Positions 8,946 to 18,152 are shown, counted from the first letter of the stretch. The stretch: 64,000 bases of DNA from Desulfosporosinus sp049943955 (GCF_049943955.1 NZ_JBNFTW010000001.1:248001-312000), one strand, 5' to 3'. Numbers and translations: made by a program. The notes: generated from the sequence alone by a model not told the origin.

Positions 8946-9887
8946 ATGGATTGGCGTGAAGTAGCGGTGACAATTTCGGCAGAAGGGGAAGAAATTGTTG
9001 CCGATCTTTTTTATCAGTTAGGATGTCCTGGTGTGAGTGTCGATGATCCGGAAATTTTACGAGCATACATAGAATCAGGGGCTTGGGATTTCCACGATTT
9101 TGGTGAAGTTGAAGCTACGGGAACTATGGTAATTAAAGGCTATTTTCCTGAGGACAATGAACTCCCTGCCAAACTGCAAAGACTTGATCAGGGAATTAGG
9201 GATTTGTTGGAGCGTTTTCCGAACTGGGTCGTTCAAGTTAAAGGAATTTCTTTAAAAGAAGAAGATTGGGCGACGGCCTGGAAGGCTTATTTTAAACCTG
9301 CCCGAATTGGCAAGCGGTTTTTAATTAAGCCGAGCTGGGAGCACGTGAATCCGGAGCCGGAAGATATTATACTCGAACTTGATCCGGGCATGGCTTTTGG
9401 GACAGGGACTCATCCAACAACGACTCTTTGCCTCAAAGCTTTGGAGAACATTGTTAAACCGGGCCAGAAGGTTTTTGATTTAGGGACTGGTTCAGGAATT
9501 TTGGCCATTGCGGCTGCCAAGCTCGGGGCTGAGGTTGAGGCTGTAGATCTGGATTCAGTGGCTGTTCGGGTCGCGCAAGAAAATGTGGATTTAAATCATG
9601 TAAGTGATAAAGTTCGTGTCTTGCGGGGGGATTTAGGGACAGTGCTCAGCGGTCAAGCCCAGGTTGTTATTGCCAACATCATTGCTGATATTATCCTTAT
9701 GCTGCTCGAAGACCTCAAGAGAATCTTAAGCCCTGAAGGAGAATTTCTGGCCTCCGGAATTATTGAACACCGGGCTTCTGATGTTGAGGAAGGTATGAAA
9801 AAGGCCGGTTTGGAAATCTTAGAACGAGTCGAAGATTCCGGCTGGATTCTAATTCGAGCAAGGTGGGCTAAGCATGAATCGCTTTAA
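8946..9887 (+). CDS. prmA: Ribosomal protein L11 methyltransferase
   Basis: SAM-dependent trimethylation of ribosomal protein L11. 313 residues with an N-terminal L11-recognition domain (about residues 1-130) and a Rossmann methyltransferase fold whose motif I is VFDLGTGSGILAIAAAKLGA, followed by VEAVDLD and VIANIIADI (catalytic-loop NxxA variant). Starts at ATG 8946 after AAAGGAG. Overlaps rsmE by 14 bases, which suggests translational coupling. Standard Firmicutes position after dnaJ. Confidence 0.95.
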   Translation: MDWREVAVTISAEGEEIVADLFYQLGCPGVSVDDPEILRAYIESGAWDFHDFGEVEATGTMVIKGYFPEDNELPAKLQRLDQGIRDLLERFPNWVVQVKGISLKEEDWATAWKAYFKPARIGKRFLIKPSWEHVNPEPEDIILELDPGMAFGTGTHPTTTLCLKALENIVKPGQKVFDLGTGSGILAIAAAKLGAEVEAVDLDSVAVRVAQENVDLNHVSDKVRVLRGDLGTVLSGQAQVVIANIIADIILMLLEDLKRILSPEGEFLASGIIEHRASDVEEGMKKAGLEILERVEDSGWILIRARWAKHESL

Positions 9888-10611
9888 GATTACGGAACTT
9901 GGAAAAAATGCTTTTTGGCTGCGAGGAACGGAACGGGATCATCTGGTCCGTGTGCTGCGCTTAACTCCGGGTGATAAGGTTTTGGGCTATGATAATAGCG
10001 GTATGGAATATACGGGTGTGATTCTGAAAATCGAAGATAAAAGCGTAACTTGTCGGATTCTCAGCAGTGATTATCCGGACGTTGAGGCCCATACCTCTGT
10101 TTTTGTGGTGGCCGGACTTTCTAAAGGGGAAAAAATGGAATGGGTTATTCAAAAAGGTACAGAGCTTGGCATGGAAGGCCTTTTCCCCCTGCGGGCGAAA
10201 CGCTCAGTGATGCAGCTTGAGGGAAGTAAGGCTCAGGAACGGGTTGCTCGCTGGCAAAAGATTGCCGGGGAAGCTTCCAAGCAGTCTCACCGGGTAAAGG
10301 AACCTCGGATCGGGGAAGTTTGTAATTGGGGAGACCTGAAGGACAAGCTGCCTGAGGGAACTCAGTGGCTGATTCCTTATGAGGAGGAGAAGACCCGGCG
10401 TTTGACTTCTGTACTGAGTACCTTTGATCCGGATCTGCCGATTGCTATTTTGATCGGTCCGGAGGGTGGGTTTGAGGCGGCTGAGGTGGCCAGGGCCAGT
10501 GAAGAGCTGGGGGCGCAAAGCGTTTCGCTGGGACCGCGGATTTTGCGGGCGGAAACGGCGGCGTTGGCGGCGTTGACGCTGGTGCTTGGGCAATTCGGGG
10601 ACGTAGGGTGA
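9874..10611 (+). CDS. rsmE: 16S rRNA (uracil(1498)-N(3))-methyltransferase RsmE
   Basis: SPOUT-class enzyme methylating U1498 of 16S rRNA. 245 residues: an N-terminal PUA-like RNA-binding domain (RGTERDHLVRVLRLTPGD) and a C-terminal knotted SPOUT domain with IGPEGGFEAAE and LGPRILRAETAALAAL. The start overlaps prmA. The C-terminus GDVG resembles the common family ending GDLG, yet the codons for it and the TGA stop lie within the outer stem of repeat copy B. Confidence 0.95.
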   Translation: MNRFKITELGKNAFWLRGTERDHLVRVLRLTPGDKVLGYDNSGMEYTGVILKIEDKSVTCRILSSDYPDVEAHTSVFVVAGLSKGEKMEWVIQKGTELGMEGLFPLRAKRSVMQLEGSKAQERVARWQKIAGEASKQSHRVKEPRIGEVCNWGDLKDKLPEGTQWLIPYEEEKTRRLTSVLSTFDPDLPIAILIGPEGGFEAAEVARASEELGAQSVSLGPRILRAETAALAALTLVLGQFGDVG

Positions 10612-11217
10612 CCCAGCCCTCGGGTCGTACGCTCGCAGAGCAAACTAACCGTTCAGGAGACTGCTTTGGGGGGGGCGGGGTTCCCGCCATAAGCGCCATC
10701 CTTGGCGCTATGGCGGCGGCGCACGTCCTGTGCGCCGCCCCGCGTCTGGGGTCGGTCTCCTGAACGGAAGTTTGCTGGGCTGCTCCCGTAAAGACCTCGG
10801 GCCCGTGTCACGCTACGTCCTGGGCTTCGGGGGATGTTGGGGCTGTTCTTTGGAGAAGGTAAGTCCCATTTTGAGTTTTTTCCGGGGGACGGCACATTTC
10901 ATGTGCGCCGTCTGTAGTGGGCGATGATCTAGACAGGGGTATGTGTCGGGGTGTCGGGGGGACGGTCCTTTTGACACGCTGGGTACATCCGGTGACGTCG
11001 TCCCTGGCGCTATGGTGGCGGCGCACGTCCTGTGCGCCGCCCCGCGTCTCTGGGGTCGTCACCTGAACGGAAGTTTGCTGGGCTGCTCCCGTAAAGACCT
11101 CGGGCCCGTGTCACGCTATGTCCTGGGCTTCGGGGGATGTTGGGGCTGTTCTTTGGAGAGAAGGTAAGTTCCATTTTGAGTCTTTTCCGGGGGACGGCAC
11201 ATTTCATGTGCGCCGTC
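10599..11217 (+). repeat. Structured G-rich repeat element, copy B (two units)
   Basis: Same family as the element after hemW. The first unit (10599-10820) has outer stem GGACGTAG (10599-10606) with CTACGTCC (10813-10820), an inner perfect 13-bp stem 10649-10661 with 10755-10767 (CCGTTCAGGAGAC with GTCTCCTGAACGG), and the two internal hairpins. Compared with copy A the inner stem changes at three positions on both arms and still pairs. A second, shortened unit follows with its own stem GGTGAC/GTCACC (partner at 11058). Small GACGG...CCGTC hairpins lie at 10888-10912 and 11193-11217. It contains the rsmE stop codon and ends just before a mtaB promoter candidate. Confidence 0.85.
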
Positions 11218-11219
11218 TG

Positions 11220-11249
11220 TTGCCTATTTGTGTAAATTCGTGATATGCT
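11220..11249 (+). promoter_or_regulatory. Candidate promoter of mtaB
   Basis: TTGCCT (11220-11225), 18-bp spacer, TATGCT (11244-11249), immediately after repeat copy B. A new promoter would be needed here if the repeat blocks read-through from rsmE. Neither box is perfect. Confidence 0.4.
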
Positions 11250-11324
11250 GCGAATTAGAAGAACGTGGAAATTTTGAATATGACCGGAACTAGGAATCAT
11301 ATGCCACGAAAAAGGTGAGTATTA

Positions 11325-12686
11325 ATGGCTATAGAAATTGGACAAGTTAAAACGATCGCTGCTGAGTTCGAATCACCAACTCCGAACCACGAACCACGAT
11401 CTTCGGTTTGTTTTCTGACTCTTGGTTGTAAAGTGAACCAAGCGGAAAGTGAAGCGTTGGCTCAACTTTTTCGTGAGGCTGATTATGATGTGGTGAATGC
11501 TTCGGAGGAAGCGGATGTTGTGGTTGTTAATACTTGTACTGTGACGAATACTGGAGGCAGTAAGTCGCGGCAGGCGATTCGCAGGATGATTAAGGTTCAT
11601 CCGGAGAGTATTGTTGTGGTGACGGGTTGTTATGCCCAAACTGCTCCTGGGGATGTTCTTGATATTGAAGGAGTGGATCTGGTTCTTGGGACTCAGGATC
11701 GTGGGAAAATCTTAGAGTGGATAGAGCGGGTTAAGCAGGAGCGCAGGCCGCTGAATGCTGTGCGTGGGATTGCGGATGCGGGTGAGTTTGAGGAGCTTCC
11801 TCAGCTCAATGAGGAAAATAGAACGAGGGCGTTTCTGAAGATCCAAGAGGGGTGCAATCAGTTTTGTACATATTGTATTATTCCTTACGCGCGGGGTCCT
11901 TTACGAAGCCGCCAGCCGGATAAGGCTCTTGCTGAGGCCAGGAGGTTGGTGGAGGAGGGTTACCCGGAAATTGTTCTGACAGGAATTCATACGGGGTTTT
12001 ATGGTCAGGATTTGAACTCGGGTTGGAATTTAGCGCGTTTGATTCGTGAGCTGGTTGAAATTCCGGGGCTGCGCCGTTTGCGGCTGAGTTCGATTGAGCC
12101 GATGGAATATACGCCTGAGTTGATTGATTGTATTGCTTCTTCGGATATTGTTTGTCCTCATGTACATATGCCTTTGCAAAGCGGCAGTGATAGGGTGTTA
12201 GTCCGTATGCACCGTCCTTATACGTTACAGGATTATCGGGAGTTATTACTTCGTTTGCGACAAAGGATTCCTGAACTTGCGGTTACGACGGATATTATTG
12301 TAGGCTTTCCGGGGGAGACAGGGGAGGATCATGCTTCGACGCTGAATTTTGTGAGGGAATGTGGTTTTGCGGGTGTGCATGTGTTTCCTTATTCCAAACG
12401 TCAAGGTACTCCTGCTGCTGATTATCCTGATCAAATTCTTAAGAAAGTTAAGGATCAACGGGTTAAGGAGTTAATGGCGGTTGCTCGTGAAAGTCAGGAA
12501 GCGTTTATGCGCAGATTTATCGGGAAACGGGTAGAAGTACTGGTGGAACGGGTTGACCCTGAGGGCAATGCTGTTGGACATACGCCCCATTATATTGAGG
12601 TTCATTTGCCGAGACAGCAGAATAAGCCCTGGTTTTCACGTCAATTTGTTCAAGTTGTTTTAGAAGAAGATTTTATTCAATCGTAA
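11325..12686 (+). CDS. mtaB: tRNA t6A37 methylthiotransferase MtaB
   Basis: Radical SAM methylthiotransferase converting t6A37 to ms2t6A in ANN-decoding tRNAs. 453 residues: UPF0004 N-terminal domain with FLTLGCKVNQAE and NTCTVT (cluster cysteines), radical SAM core with CNQFCTYC at Cys177, Cys181 and Cys184, and a C-terminal TRAM domain. About 28 residues precede the usual start of homology (VCFLTLGCK), including a PNHEPR stretch; the ATG at 11325 has AAAGGTGAG upstream, so the extension may be real. The final TCG TAA (Ser-stop) coincides with the first bases of an IS605-like end. Confidence 0.94.
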   Translation: MAIEIGQVKTIAAEFESPTPNHEPRSSVCFLTLGCKVNQAESEALAQLFREADYDVVNASEEADVVVVNTCTVTNTGGSKSRQAIRRMIKVHPESIVVVTGCYAQTAPGDVLDIEGVDLVLGTQDRGKILEWIERVKQERRPLNAVRGIADAGEFEELPQLNEENRTRAFLKIQEGCNQFCTYCIIPYARGPLRSRQPDKALAEARRLVEEGYPEIVLTGIHTGFYGQDLNSGWNLARLIRELVEIPGLRRLRLSSIEPMEYTPELIDCIASSDIVCPHVHMPLQSGSDRVLVRMHRPYTLQDYRELLLRLRQRIPELAVTTDIIVGFPGETGEDHASTLNFVRECGFAGVHVFPYSKRQGTPAADYPDQILKKVKDQRVKELMAVARESQEAFMRRFIGKRVEVLVERVDPEGNAVGHTPHYIEVHLPRQQNKPWFSRQFVQVVLEEDFIQS

Positions 12687-12790
12687 GACTCCCACTTCTT
12701 AAGTGGGTGTGGGGCTTTCGTACCCTGCTTCGGTGGGGGTAGAATCCCTCACCGAAGTCCCGATGTTAAGCTTTAGTTGAACGAGTTCAC
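12681..12790 (+). mobile_element. Non-autonomous IS200/IS605-type end (omega-RNA-like), copy 1
   Basis: A 110-bp element bounded by TCGTAAGAC and GAGTTCAC, shared with copies at 19092-19119 and 44378-44530. It holds a hairpin CCCACTT/AAGTGGG, a second stem CTTCGGTG/CACCGAAG with inner GGG/CCC, and a terminal GTTAAGC/GTTGAAC hairpin. Hairpin-rich ends finishing in GAGTTCAC resemble the right ends of IS200/IS605 elements, where TnpB guide RNAs lie; that assignment is inference, since no transposase or tnpB gene is nearby. The mtaB stop codon is its bases 4-6. Confidence 0.5.
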
Positions 12791-12884
12791 TCAGAGGTAA
12801 ATCTTAACCTTTAATGCCAAAACATGTCGCTTTTAGGGAAGTATTCAAAAGGATAGTTTGGATTATGATAAGGAGGCAAAGAAA

Positions 12885-13235
12885 ATGTATAATGACGATT
12901 GTATTTTCTGTAAAATTGCCCAACGCAAAATACCCAGTGATATAATTTACGAAGATGATCAAGTGGTGGCTTTTAAAGATATTCAGCCTTTAGCGCCTGT
13001 GCACTTGTTGGTGATTCCCAAGAATCATTTAAGCAGCGTTAATGAGGTTACCTCTGAGTATGAGGGGCTGATTGGTCATCTTTTCGGGGTAATCCGACGA
13101 TTAGCTCAAGAGTTCGGAGTGGCAGAGACAGGCTACCGAGTGGTGACCAATACCGGGGCTGATGGGGGCCAAGTCGTGGGACATATTCATTTTCATTTGC
13201 TCGGCGGGCAGGCTCTTGAGGCTAAAATCGGCTAG
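12885..13235 (+). CDS. HIT family protein (purine nucleoside phosphoramidase type)
   Basis: Histidine-triad hydrolase of the HinT branch, acting on AMP-linked phosphoramidates or related nucleotides; the physiological substrate is unknown. 116 residues from ATG 12885, with AAGGAGG 8 nt upstream (an upstream in-frame start at 12858 has no such site). N-terminal CIFCKIAQ zinc-like motif, and the histidine triad HIHFHLLGG with His100, His102 and His104. It lies between mtaB and rpsU, a frequent Firmicutes arrangement. Confidence 0.92.
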   Translation: MYNDDCIFCKIAQRKIPSDIIYEDDQVVAFKDIQPLAPVHLLVIPKNHLSSVNEVTSEYEGLIGHLFGVIRRLAQEFGVAETGYRVVTNTGADGGQVVGHIHFHLLGGQALEAKIG

Positions 13236-13371
13236 ATGCCTTGCGGCACGAGAATATCAGGATATTATGATGCTGTTATTAAGATCATCAAGTCAGCTTG
13301 ACGCAACCCAGTTATTCCATTATAATTATAAGGTATATTTGTGATGATCCAGTGGAGGGAGGGATAAGACA

Positions 13372-13548
13372 ATGAGTGAAGTCAGAGTTGGTAAAAACGA
13401 ATCCCTTGATGCCGCACTCCGCAGGTTCAAGCGTTCTTGTCAAAAGGCAGGGGTCAGTGCAGAAGCTCGTAAACATGAGGCCTATGAAAAGCCGAGCGTG
13501 AGAAGAAAGAAAAAATCTGAAGCTGCACGTAAACGCAAGTTCAAGTAA
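13372..13548 (+). CDS. rpsU: 30S ribosomal protein S21
   Basis: Small basic ribosomal protein, 58 residues, starting MSEVRVGKNESLDAALRRFK with the typical RRFKR signature and ending in a lysine/arginine tail (RRKKKSEAARKRKFK). ATG 13372 follows GGAGGGAGGG. It lies 13 bases before yqeY, the usual rpsU-yqeY pair. Confidence 0.97.
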   Translation: MSEVRVGKNESLDAALRRFKRSCQKAGVSAEARKHEAYEKPSVRRKKKSEAARKRKFK

Positions 13549-13561
13549 GGAGTGTCTTGAA

Positions 13562-14014
13562 TTGTCCCTGAAAGATCGCCTCGTTGAGGATATGAAGGTT
13601 GCCATGAAGGCCAAAGAGGAGGGGAAGGTAAGACTTTCCGTCATCCGAATGGTCAGGGCTGCTATAAAAAATGCTGAGATTGATAAGCACATCGAATTCA
13701 ATGATGACCAGGTTGTTGAAGTTTTGGCACGAGAATTAAAATTGCGTCGAGATGCGTTAGAAGTATTTGGTAAAGCGGATCGCCCTGAAAAGGTAAGTGC
13801 TTTGGAAGAGGAAATTGCCATCCTGAAGGAATACCTTCCTCAACAGCTTTCCGAAGGGGAAATTCGCCAACTCGTACAAGAGACCATTGCCGCTGTGGGG
13901 GCGCAAGGCCCTAAGGATCTCGGCAAAGTCATGGGTGCTTTGTCACCAAAGACGAAAGGTCGGGCGGATGGCAAATTTGTCAATCTTATTGTACGTGAAG
14001 TGCTCGGGGCATAA
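13562..14014 (+). CDS. yqeY: GatB/YqeY domain-containing protein
   Basis: YqeY-family protein related to the tRNA-binding tail of GatB amidotransferase; exact function unknown. 150 residues from TTG 13562 (AAGGAG about 10 nt upstream), beginning MSLKDRLVEDMKVAMKAKEE and ending with the conserved MGALSPKTKGRADGKFVN helix region. Directly follows rpsU and ends with a terminator at 14029. Confidence 0.93.
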   Translation: MSLKDRLVEDMKVAMKAKEEGKVRLSVIRMVRAAIKNAEIDKHIEFNDDQVVEVLARELKLRRDALEVFGKADRPEKVSALEEEIAILKEYLPQQLSEGEIRQLVQETIAAVGAQGPKDLGKVMGALSPKTKGRADGKFVNLIVREVLGA

Positions 14015-14028
14015 TATTTGAAGATGAG

Positions 14029-14063
14029 AAAAGACTCGGTGGCGTAAGCCTCTGGGTCTTTTT
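14029..14063 (+). terminator. Rho-independent terminator after yqeY
   Basis: Stem AAAGAC...GTCTTT with an inner GGC-GTAA-GCC stem and a T-run at 14059-14063. It separates the rpsU-yqeY unit from the sporulation genes. Confidence 0.7.
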
Positions 14064-14167
14064 GCCTTATCAAAACGATGTTTCAGTTTTCTTTGCATAA
14101 TAAATCGTGGGCTTGGACTATTCTGGCTCTTCCCTTCATAGATTTTTACAGAAGGGAGGAGCTTTTT

Positions 14168-14455
14168 GTGTTTAAAAAAATCCAAACAAGTGTCGGAGAT
14201 ATTTTGGATTTTCCGCCGGATGTGGCTGGAGAGGGTCCGAAAATTACGATAACGGGAAGACAAGAAATTTTAGTTGAGAATTACCAGAGCATTATTAATT
14301 TTTCAGAGGAAGAAATCCGTCTGGAAACGACCGATGGAGAGATTTTTCTTAGTGGCAAGGGGTTTGTCCTGAAAACTATTTTAGCCACGGAGCTGCGGAT
14401 TGAAGGAAAACTAAACGCTTTGAGCTTTGAGGAAGGGGCAGAAAAAAATGTTTGA
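14168..14455 (+). CDS. yqfC: Sporulation protein YqfC
   Basis: Small YabP/YqfC-family protein, 95 residues from GTG 14168 with GGGAGGAG 6 nt upstream; the open frame runs upstream to 14078 but that part is not family-like. Begins MFKKIQTSVGDILDFPPDVAGEGPK in outline and contains LVENYQSIINFSEEEIRLET. In Bacillus yqfC is a sigma-E-dependent sporulation gene paired with yqfD, as here (8-base overlap). Supports an endospore former. Confidence 0.9.
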   Translation: MFKKIQTSVGDILDFPPDVAGEGPKITITGRQEILVENYQSIINFSEEEIRLETTDGEIFLSGKGFVLKTILATELRIEGKLNALSFEEGAEKNV

Positions 14456-15668
14456 CCGGTTGAGGGCATTTTGGCAAGGAAGAGTTTTTTTCATTGCTCG
14501 GGGAGAACAGCTGCCGCGCTTTCTCAACTATGTTCTGCAAGAGGGTGTGGCTCTTTACCGTACTCAGCGCTCTGAGCGGGGAATGCGGGCTCAAGTCCGT
14601 CTTGATGATTTTCGGCGTTTGAAAAAGGCCGCCCGGAGGACTCATACAAGGGTGCATATTATTGCCAAATATGGCTGGCCTTTTGTAGCGGCACGTTGGT
14701 GGAGAAGAAAAGGGCTGCTGGCTGGGATAGCTGTTATTGCTGTGGGATTGACAGTTTTATCCCAGCTTGTCCTTGTCATCTCTGTAACAGGCAATCGAAG
14801 GATTGAGACTTCGGAAATTATACAGCGGGCAGAAAAACTAGGCTTGAGAACTTGGACCTATTCGAAAGGGTTGGACTTAAACGAGATTGCCAAAACCCTG
14901 CAGGAGGAATTGCCGGATGCGGCTTGGGTCGGCTTGGAACGCAATGGAACTGAGATCCAAATTAAGATTTCGGAAAAGATTCGGCCGTCGATTCCTAAAG
15001 AGGCCGGCAATTTGGTTGCCAGTCATGCCGGTCTTGTTAAGGAAATCATGGTGATTCAAGGGGTTCCTCAGGTTCATGAAGGAGAACTGGTGCGAGCAGG
15101 TCAAGTTTTGATAACCAAGGCCCCAAGCCTTGGCGCACCAACAACGCCAAGCATTTCCAAGGTCAAGCCAAATCCTGCTAAGAGTACTACTCCGGATCCT
15201 CCGACATCTGCTGCCAAAGGATTCGTGCGAGGACGTGTGTGGTATAGCGCTGAGCAGCAAATACCTTTGGTTGAAGATAAAAATCAAGAAAGTGGAAGAG
15301 CTGCAAACGGATGGGGTATAAAATTCGGATCTCGCGTCATAATGGTAACAATGCAGAATTCTCCCTTTGTACAAGCAGATAAAGAAGTCCTTAGCCATTC
15401 TTTACAGTTCTGGAGGAATTGGCGTTTTCCTGTCGAAGTTATACAGGTCAACTATAAGGAACTGCAAAACGTTCATATTCAACGATCGGTTCAAGAAGCT
15501 CGTCAATTAGCGGAAGAGACTGCTCGGGGTGAAGTCATGAAGAAAATTTCGCCTGGGACTCAGATAATCGAAGAAACTGTGAAAGTTCTTCCTGGTAATA
15601 CCGGAGTTGAACGAGTCAGGGTAGAAGTAGAAACTTACGAGGATCTTGCCGTTTATGCAAATCCTTAA
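14448..15668 (+). CDS. yqfD: Sporulation protein YqfD
   Basis: YqfD/stage IV sporulation-type membrane protein, 406 residues from ATG 14448, overlapping yqfC. An N-terminal cytoplasmic part is followed by one hydrophobic segment (GLLAGIAVIAVGLTVLSQLV, near residues 95-115) and a large outer domain containing EGELVRAGQVL and a C-terminal conserved region. A proline/threonine-rich insert (TTPSISKVKPNPAKSTTPDP) near residue 250 looks like a variable linker. Needed for efficient sporulation in Bacillus; molecular role unknown. Confidence 0.9.
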   Translation: MFDRLRAFWQGRVFFIARGEQLPRFLNYVLQEGVALYRTQRSERGMRAQVRLDDFRRLKKAARRTHTRVHIIAKYGWPFVAARWWRRKGLLAGIAVIAVGLTVLSQLVLVISVTGNRRIETSEIIQRAEKLGLRTWTYSKGLDLNEIAKTLQEELPDAAWVGLERNGTEIQIKISEKIRPSIPKEAGNLVASHAGLVKEIMVIQGVPQVHEGELVRAGQVLITKAPSLGAPTTPSISKVKPNPAKSTTPDPPTSAAKGFVRGRVWYSAEQQIPLVEDKNQESGRAANGWGIKFGSRVIMVTMQNSPFVQADKEVLSHSLQFWRNWRFPVEVIQVNYKELQNVHIQRSVQEARQLAEETARGEVMKKISPGTQIIEETVKVLPGNTGVERVRVEVETYEDLAVYANP

Positions 15669-15735
15669 GAGTGACCAGAATAAGATTTTTCGGTCTTTGA
15701 GGTCTGGATGGACTGAAAAGTAAGGATGATGGTTT

Positions 15736-18084
15736 TTGAAGATTAAAAGATTCAAAAGGACTTGGAGAGAGATTTCCAACCGTCTGGATTGGTTTAGACA
15801 TCACACGTTTTGGCTGCGTGCCATTATTGCGGTGATGTATTTTCTGTTGTTTACCGTTTTGTTATCTTCAAATTTGTTTGTTTCCAAGCTTCATCTGGAG
15901 GTTAATGAACCAAGTCCTCAGCTTATTACCGCTCCATGGACCAAAGATATTGAAGATACGGAAAAGTACGCTCAGGACCAGGATGCTGCGGCGAACGCTG
16001 TTCAACCGGTTTATAAACCGGATGAAGACTTTTTTAATAGTCTGACCAGAGATCTGGGCGATGACTTTACAGCTCTGCATAATGCCGCGGCTGCGGCAGG
16101 AGATGATAGTGCCCGTGTTGCAAAATTAAAGCAAACGCAGTCCTTTAATACGTTATCCCAAGGGATCTTATTATCCTTGCTCAAAACGTCCTCCGATGCT
16201 TTGGACACAGAAGAACAAGTCGGCGGGGATATTATCTTAACGAGGGCCCGCAATGTGGTTACCGGGGCTCGTACGGATACAGATGTTGCTCCGTTGCGTG
16301 AACGAACAAAAACGGATATTGATCAGTCGGCTTTGCATGATGACGCTAAAGCCTTTTTCAAAGCCTTTATCGATCAGGAATTAACTCGCCCGACTCTGGT
16401 TGTGGATGCGCAAACAACACAAAAGCTGCGTAATGCTGCTCGTGCGTCTGTTAAACGGGACATTACCCAGTACAAGGCTAATCAAAAAATTGTTGGCCCC
16501 GGTGAGATTGTTACCAAGGATATTTACAATGTATTATCTCAGTACGGGTTGATTAACAGCCGCAATACCTGGGAGGCTGCGGCAGGGATAGCTTTATTAG
16601 TGTTTTTTGGCCTGGCAGCGATTATAGGGTATTTGTATCAATATAAGCGGGATGTTTTACGTTTGACGAACCGCTTGGTTCTGATTGGGCTCACGATGGT
16701 TCTAGTGCTGGTGATGGGCAGAGGTGTTGTTTCCATTAATTTAGGCGGAAACGATTTTAATGCCATGGCTGGAATCCTGGTCCCCGTTGCCTGGGCGACT
16801 ATGTCAGTGGCAATATTAATTGATGCAGATGTAGCCTTGCTTGTTTCCGTAGTTTTAGCGGTTTTTGTAACAATTTTAGTTGATCCGACTCTATCCACAG
16901 CAATTGGCCTGCAAATGGGGCTCGTAGCTCTTTTCGGAGGGGTGGTGGGAGTTTACAGTGTGTCCCATCTAAGCCAGCGGTCAGATTTGGCCCGCGCCGG
17001 TCTTTTCGTTTCAGCAGCTAACGCTTTAATGGTGAGTTCCATAGCTTTGACTACTGGAGCAAGCTTAGCAGTTTGGATTGTGGGGTTAATCTTAGGCATT
17101 GTCAATGGCTTGGCATCATCATTCTTGACTGTCGGCGCCTTGCATTGGTTTGAATCGGGATTCCACATTACATCTTCGGTTCGGCTTTTGGAATTATCGA
17201 ATCCAAACCGCCCGCTGTTGAAACGTTTATTAATGGAGGCGCCGGGAACTTATCATCACAGTATACTTGTTGGGAATTTAGCAGAAGCTGCTGCAGAGGC
17301 AGTCCAGGCTGATGCCACGTTGGTCAGGGTAGCGGCGTTGTATCATGATATTGGGAAACTAAAACGCCCTTATTTCTTTATTGAAAATCAGTTTACCCAA
17401 GACAATCCTCATGATAAGATCGCCCCGACTTTAAGTGCGTTGATTATTATCTCCCATATCAAAGACGGACTGGAATTAGCCAAGGAAAATAAACTTCCGC
17501 AGCAGATTCAGGATATTATAGCTCAGCACCATGGGGACGGTTTAGTCAGTTATTTCTATCATAAGGCTCTTGAGGAAAAAGACGATGTTCCTGAGGAAGC
17601 CTTCCATTATGAAGGTCCCAGACCACAAACGAAAGAATCAGCTCTGGTCAGTCTTGCCGATACGGTTGAAGCAGCTGTGCGTTCTATGAAACATCCTACA
17701 CCGGGACGAGTTGAAGGCTTTGTCAGGAAAATAATTAAGGACAAGCTCAATGACGGGCAGCTTGATCAATGCGATTTAACATTTCAGGATCTGGATCGAA
17801 TCGCTATGGCCTTCGTTAGAGTTCTAAGCGGAATCTTCCATTCTCGGGTGGAGTATCCGGAACTGCCGTCGGGGAAAGAGCACTCTTCAAAGAAGCTTGT
17901 GACTGATGCCGGTAAAGGAGCCGTAAAAGGTAATGAGGAAGGGGTTTCTCAAGAACAAAATAAGAGTTTAGAGAAACCTGACGATAAGGATAAGTCAGAA
18001 TCAGAACCACAGCCGGAGGAATCACAGGCAGCACCACAGACAGAACTACAGCCAGCCCCAGAGCATCCTGGGCAGAATTCGTAG
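15736..18084 (+). CDS. pgpH: 7TM-HD cyclic-di-AMP phosphodiesterase (PgpH/YqfF)
   Basis: Membrane phosphodiesterase hydrolysing c-di-AMP in characterised members. 782 residues from TTG 15736: an N-terminal TM helix (about residues 27-50), a large extracytoplasmic 7TMR-HDED domain, a cluster of TM helices (about residues 280-470), and a cytoplasmic HD domain with YHHSILVGNL, YHDIGKLKRP (the HD pair) and the distal QHHGDG motif. The C-terminal 80 residues are low-complexity, rich in Glu/Gln/Pro. Sits between yqfD and ybeY as in other Firmicutes. Confidence 0.95.
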   Translation: MKIKRFKRTWREISNRLDWFRHHTFWLRAIIAVMYFLLFTVLLSSNLFVSKLHLEVNEPSPQLITAPWTKDIEDTEKYAQDQDAAANAVQPVYKPDEDFFNSLTRDLGDDFTALHNAAAAAGDDSARVAKLKQTQSFNTLSQGILLSLLKTSSDALDTEEQVGGDIILTRARNVVTGARTDTDVAPLRERTKTDIDQSALHDDAKAFFKAFIDQELTRPTLVVDAQTTQKLRNAARASVKRDITQYKANQKIVGPGEIVTKDIYNVLSQYGLINSRNTWEAAAGIALLVFFGLAAIIGYLYQYKRDVLRLTNRLVLIGLTMVLVLVMGRGVVSINLGGNDFNAMAGILVPVAWATMSVAILIDADVALLVSVVLAVFVTILVDPTLSTAIGLQMGLVALFGGVVGVYSVSHLSQRSDLARAGLFVSAANALMVSSIALTTGASLAVWIVGLILGIVNGLASSFLTVGALHWFESGFHITSSVRLLELSNPNRPLLKRLLMEAPGTYHHSILVGNLAEAAAEAVQADATLVRVAALYHDIGKLKRPYFFIENQFTQDNPHDKIAPTLSALIIISHIKDGLELAKENKLPQQIQDIIAQHHGDGLVSYFYHKALEEKDDVPEEAFHYEGPRPQTKESALVSLADTVEAAVRSMKHPTPGRVEGFVRKIIKDKLNDGQLDQCDLTFQDLDRIAMAFVRVLSGIFHSRVEYPELPSGKEHSSKKLVTDAGKGAVKGNEEGVSQEQNKSLEKPDDKDKSESEPQPEESQAAPQTELQPAPEHPGQNS

Positions 18085-18100
18085 CTAACGTTTTTTTCAT

Positions 18101-18152
18101 GGAGGGAGGTAAGGGCATCACGACTCTACTTATTGTGTGATGCCCGTTAAAT
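18101..18152 (+). promoter_or_regulatory. Hairpin between the Shine-Dalgarno and the ybeY start
   Basis: A strong GGAGGGAGG at 18101-18109 lies 43 nt before the only plausible ybeY start (GTG 18153). Between them is a perfect 9-bp hairpin, GGGCATCAC (18113-18121) with GTGATGCCC (18137-18145), without a T-run. If folded, it loops out 33 nt and leaves about 10 nt between the Shine-Dalgarno and the GTG. Confidence 0.6.

Noticed and set aside
14078..14167. Longer N-terminus for YqfC
   Set aside because: These codons overlap the end of the preceding terminator region and are not family-like; GTG 14168 has a good ribosome site and gives the usual length.
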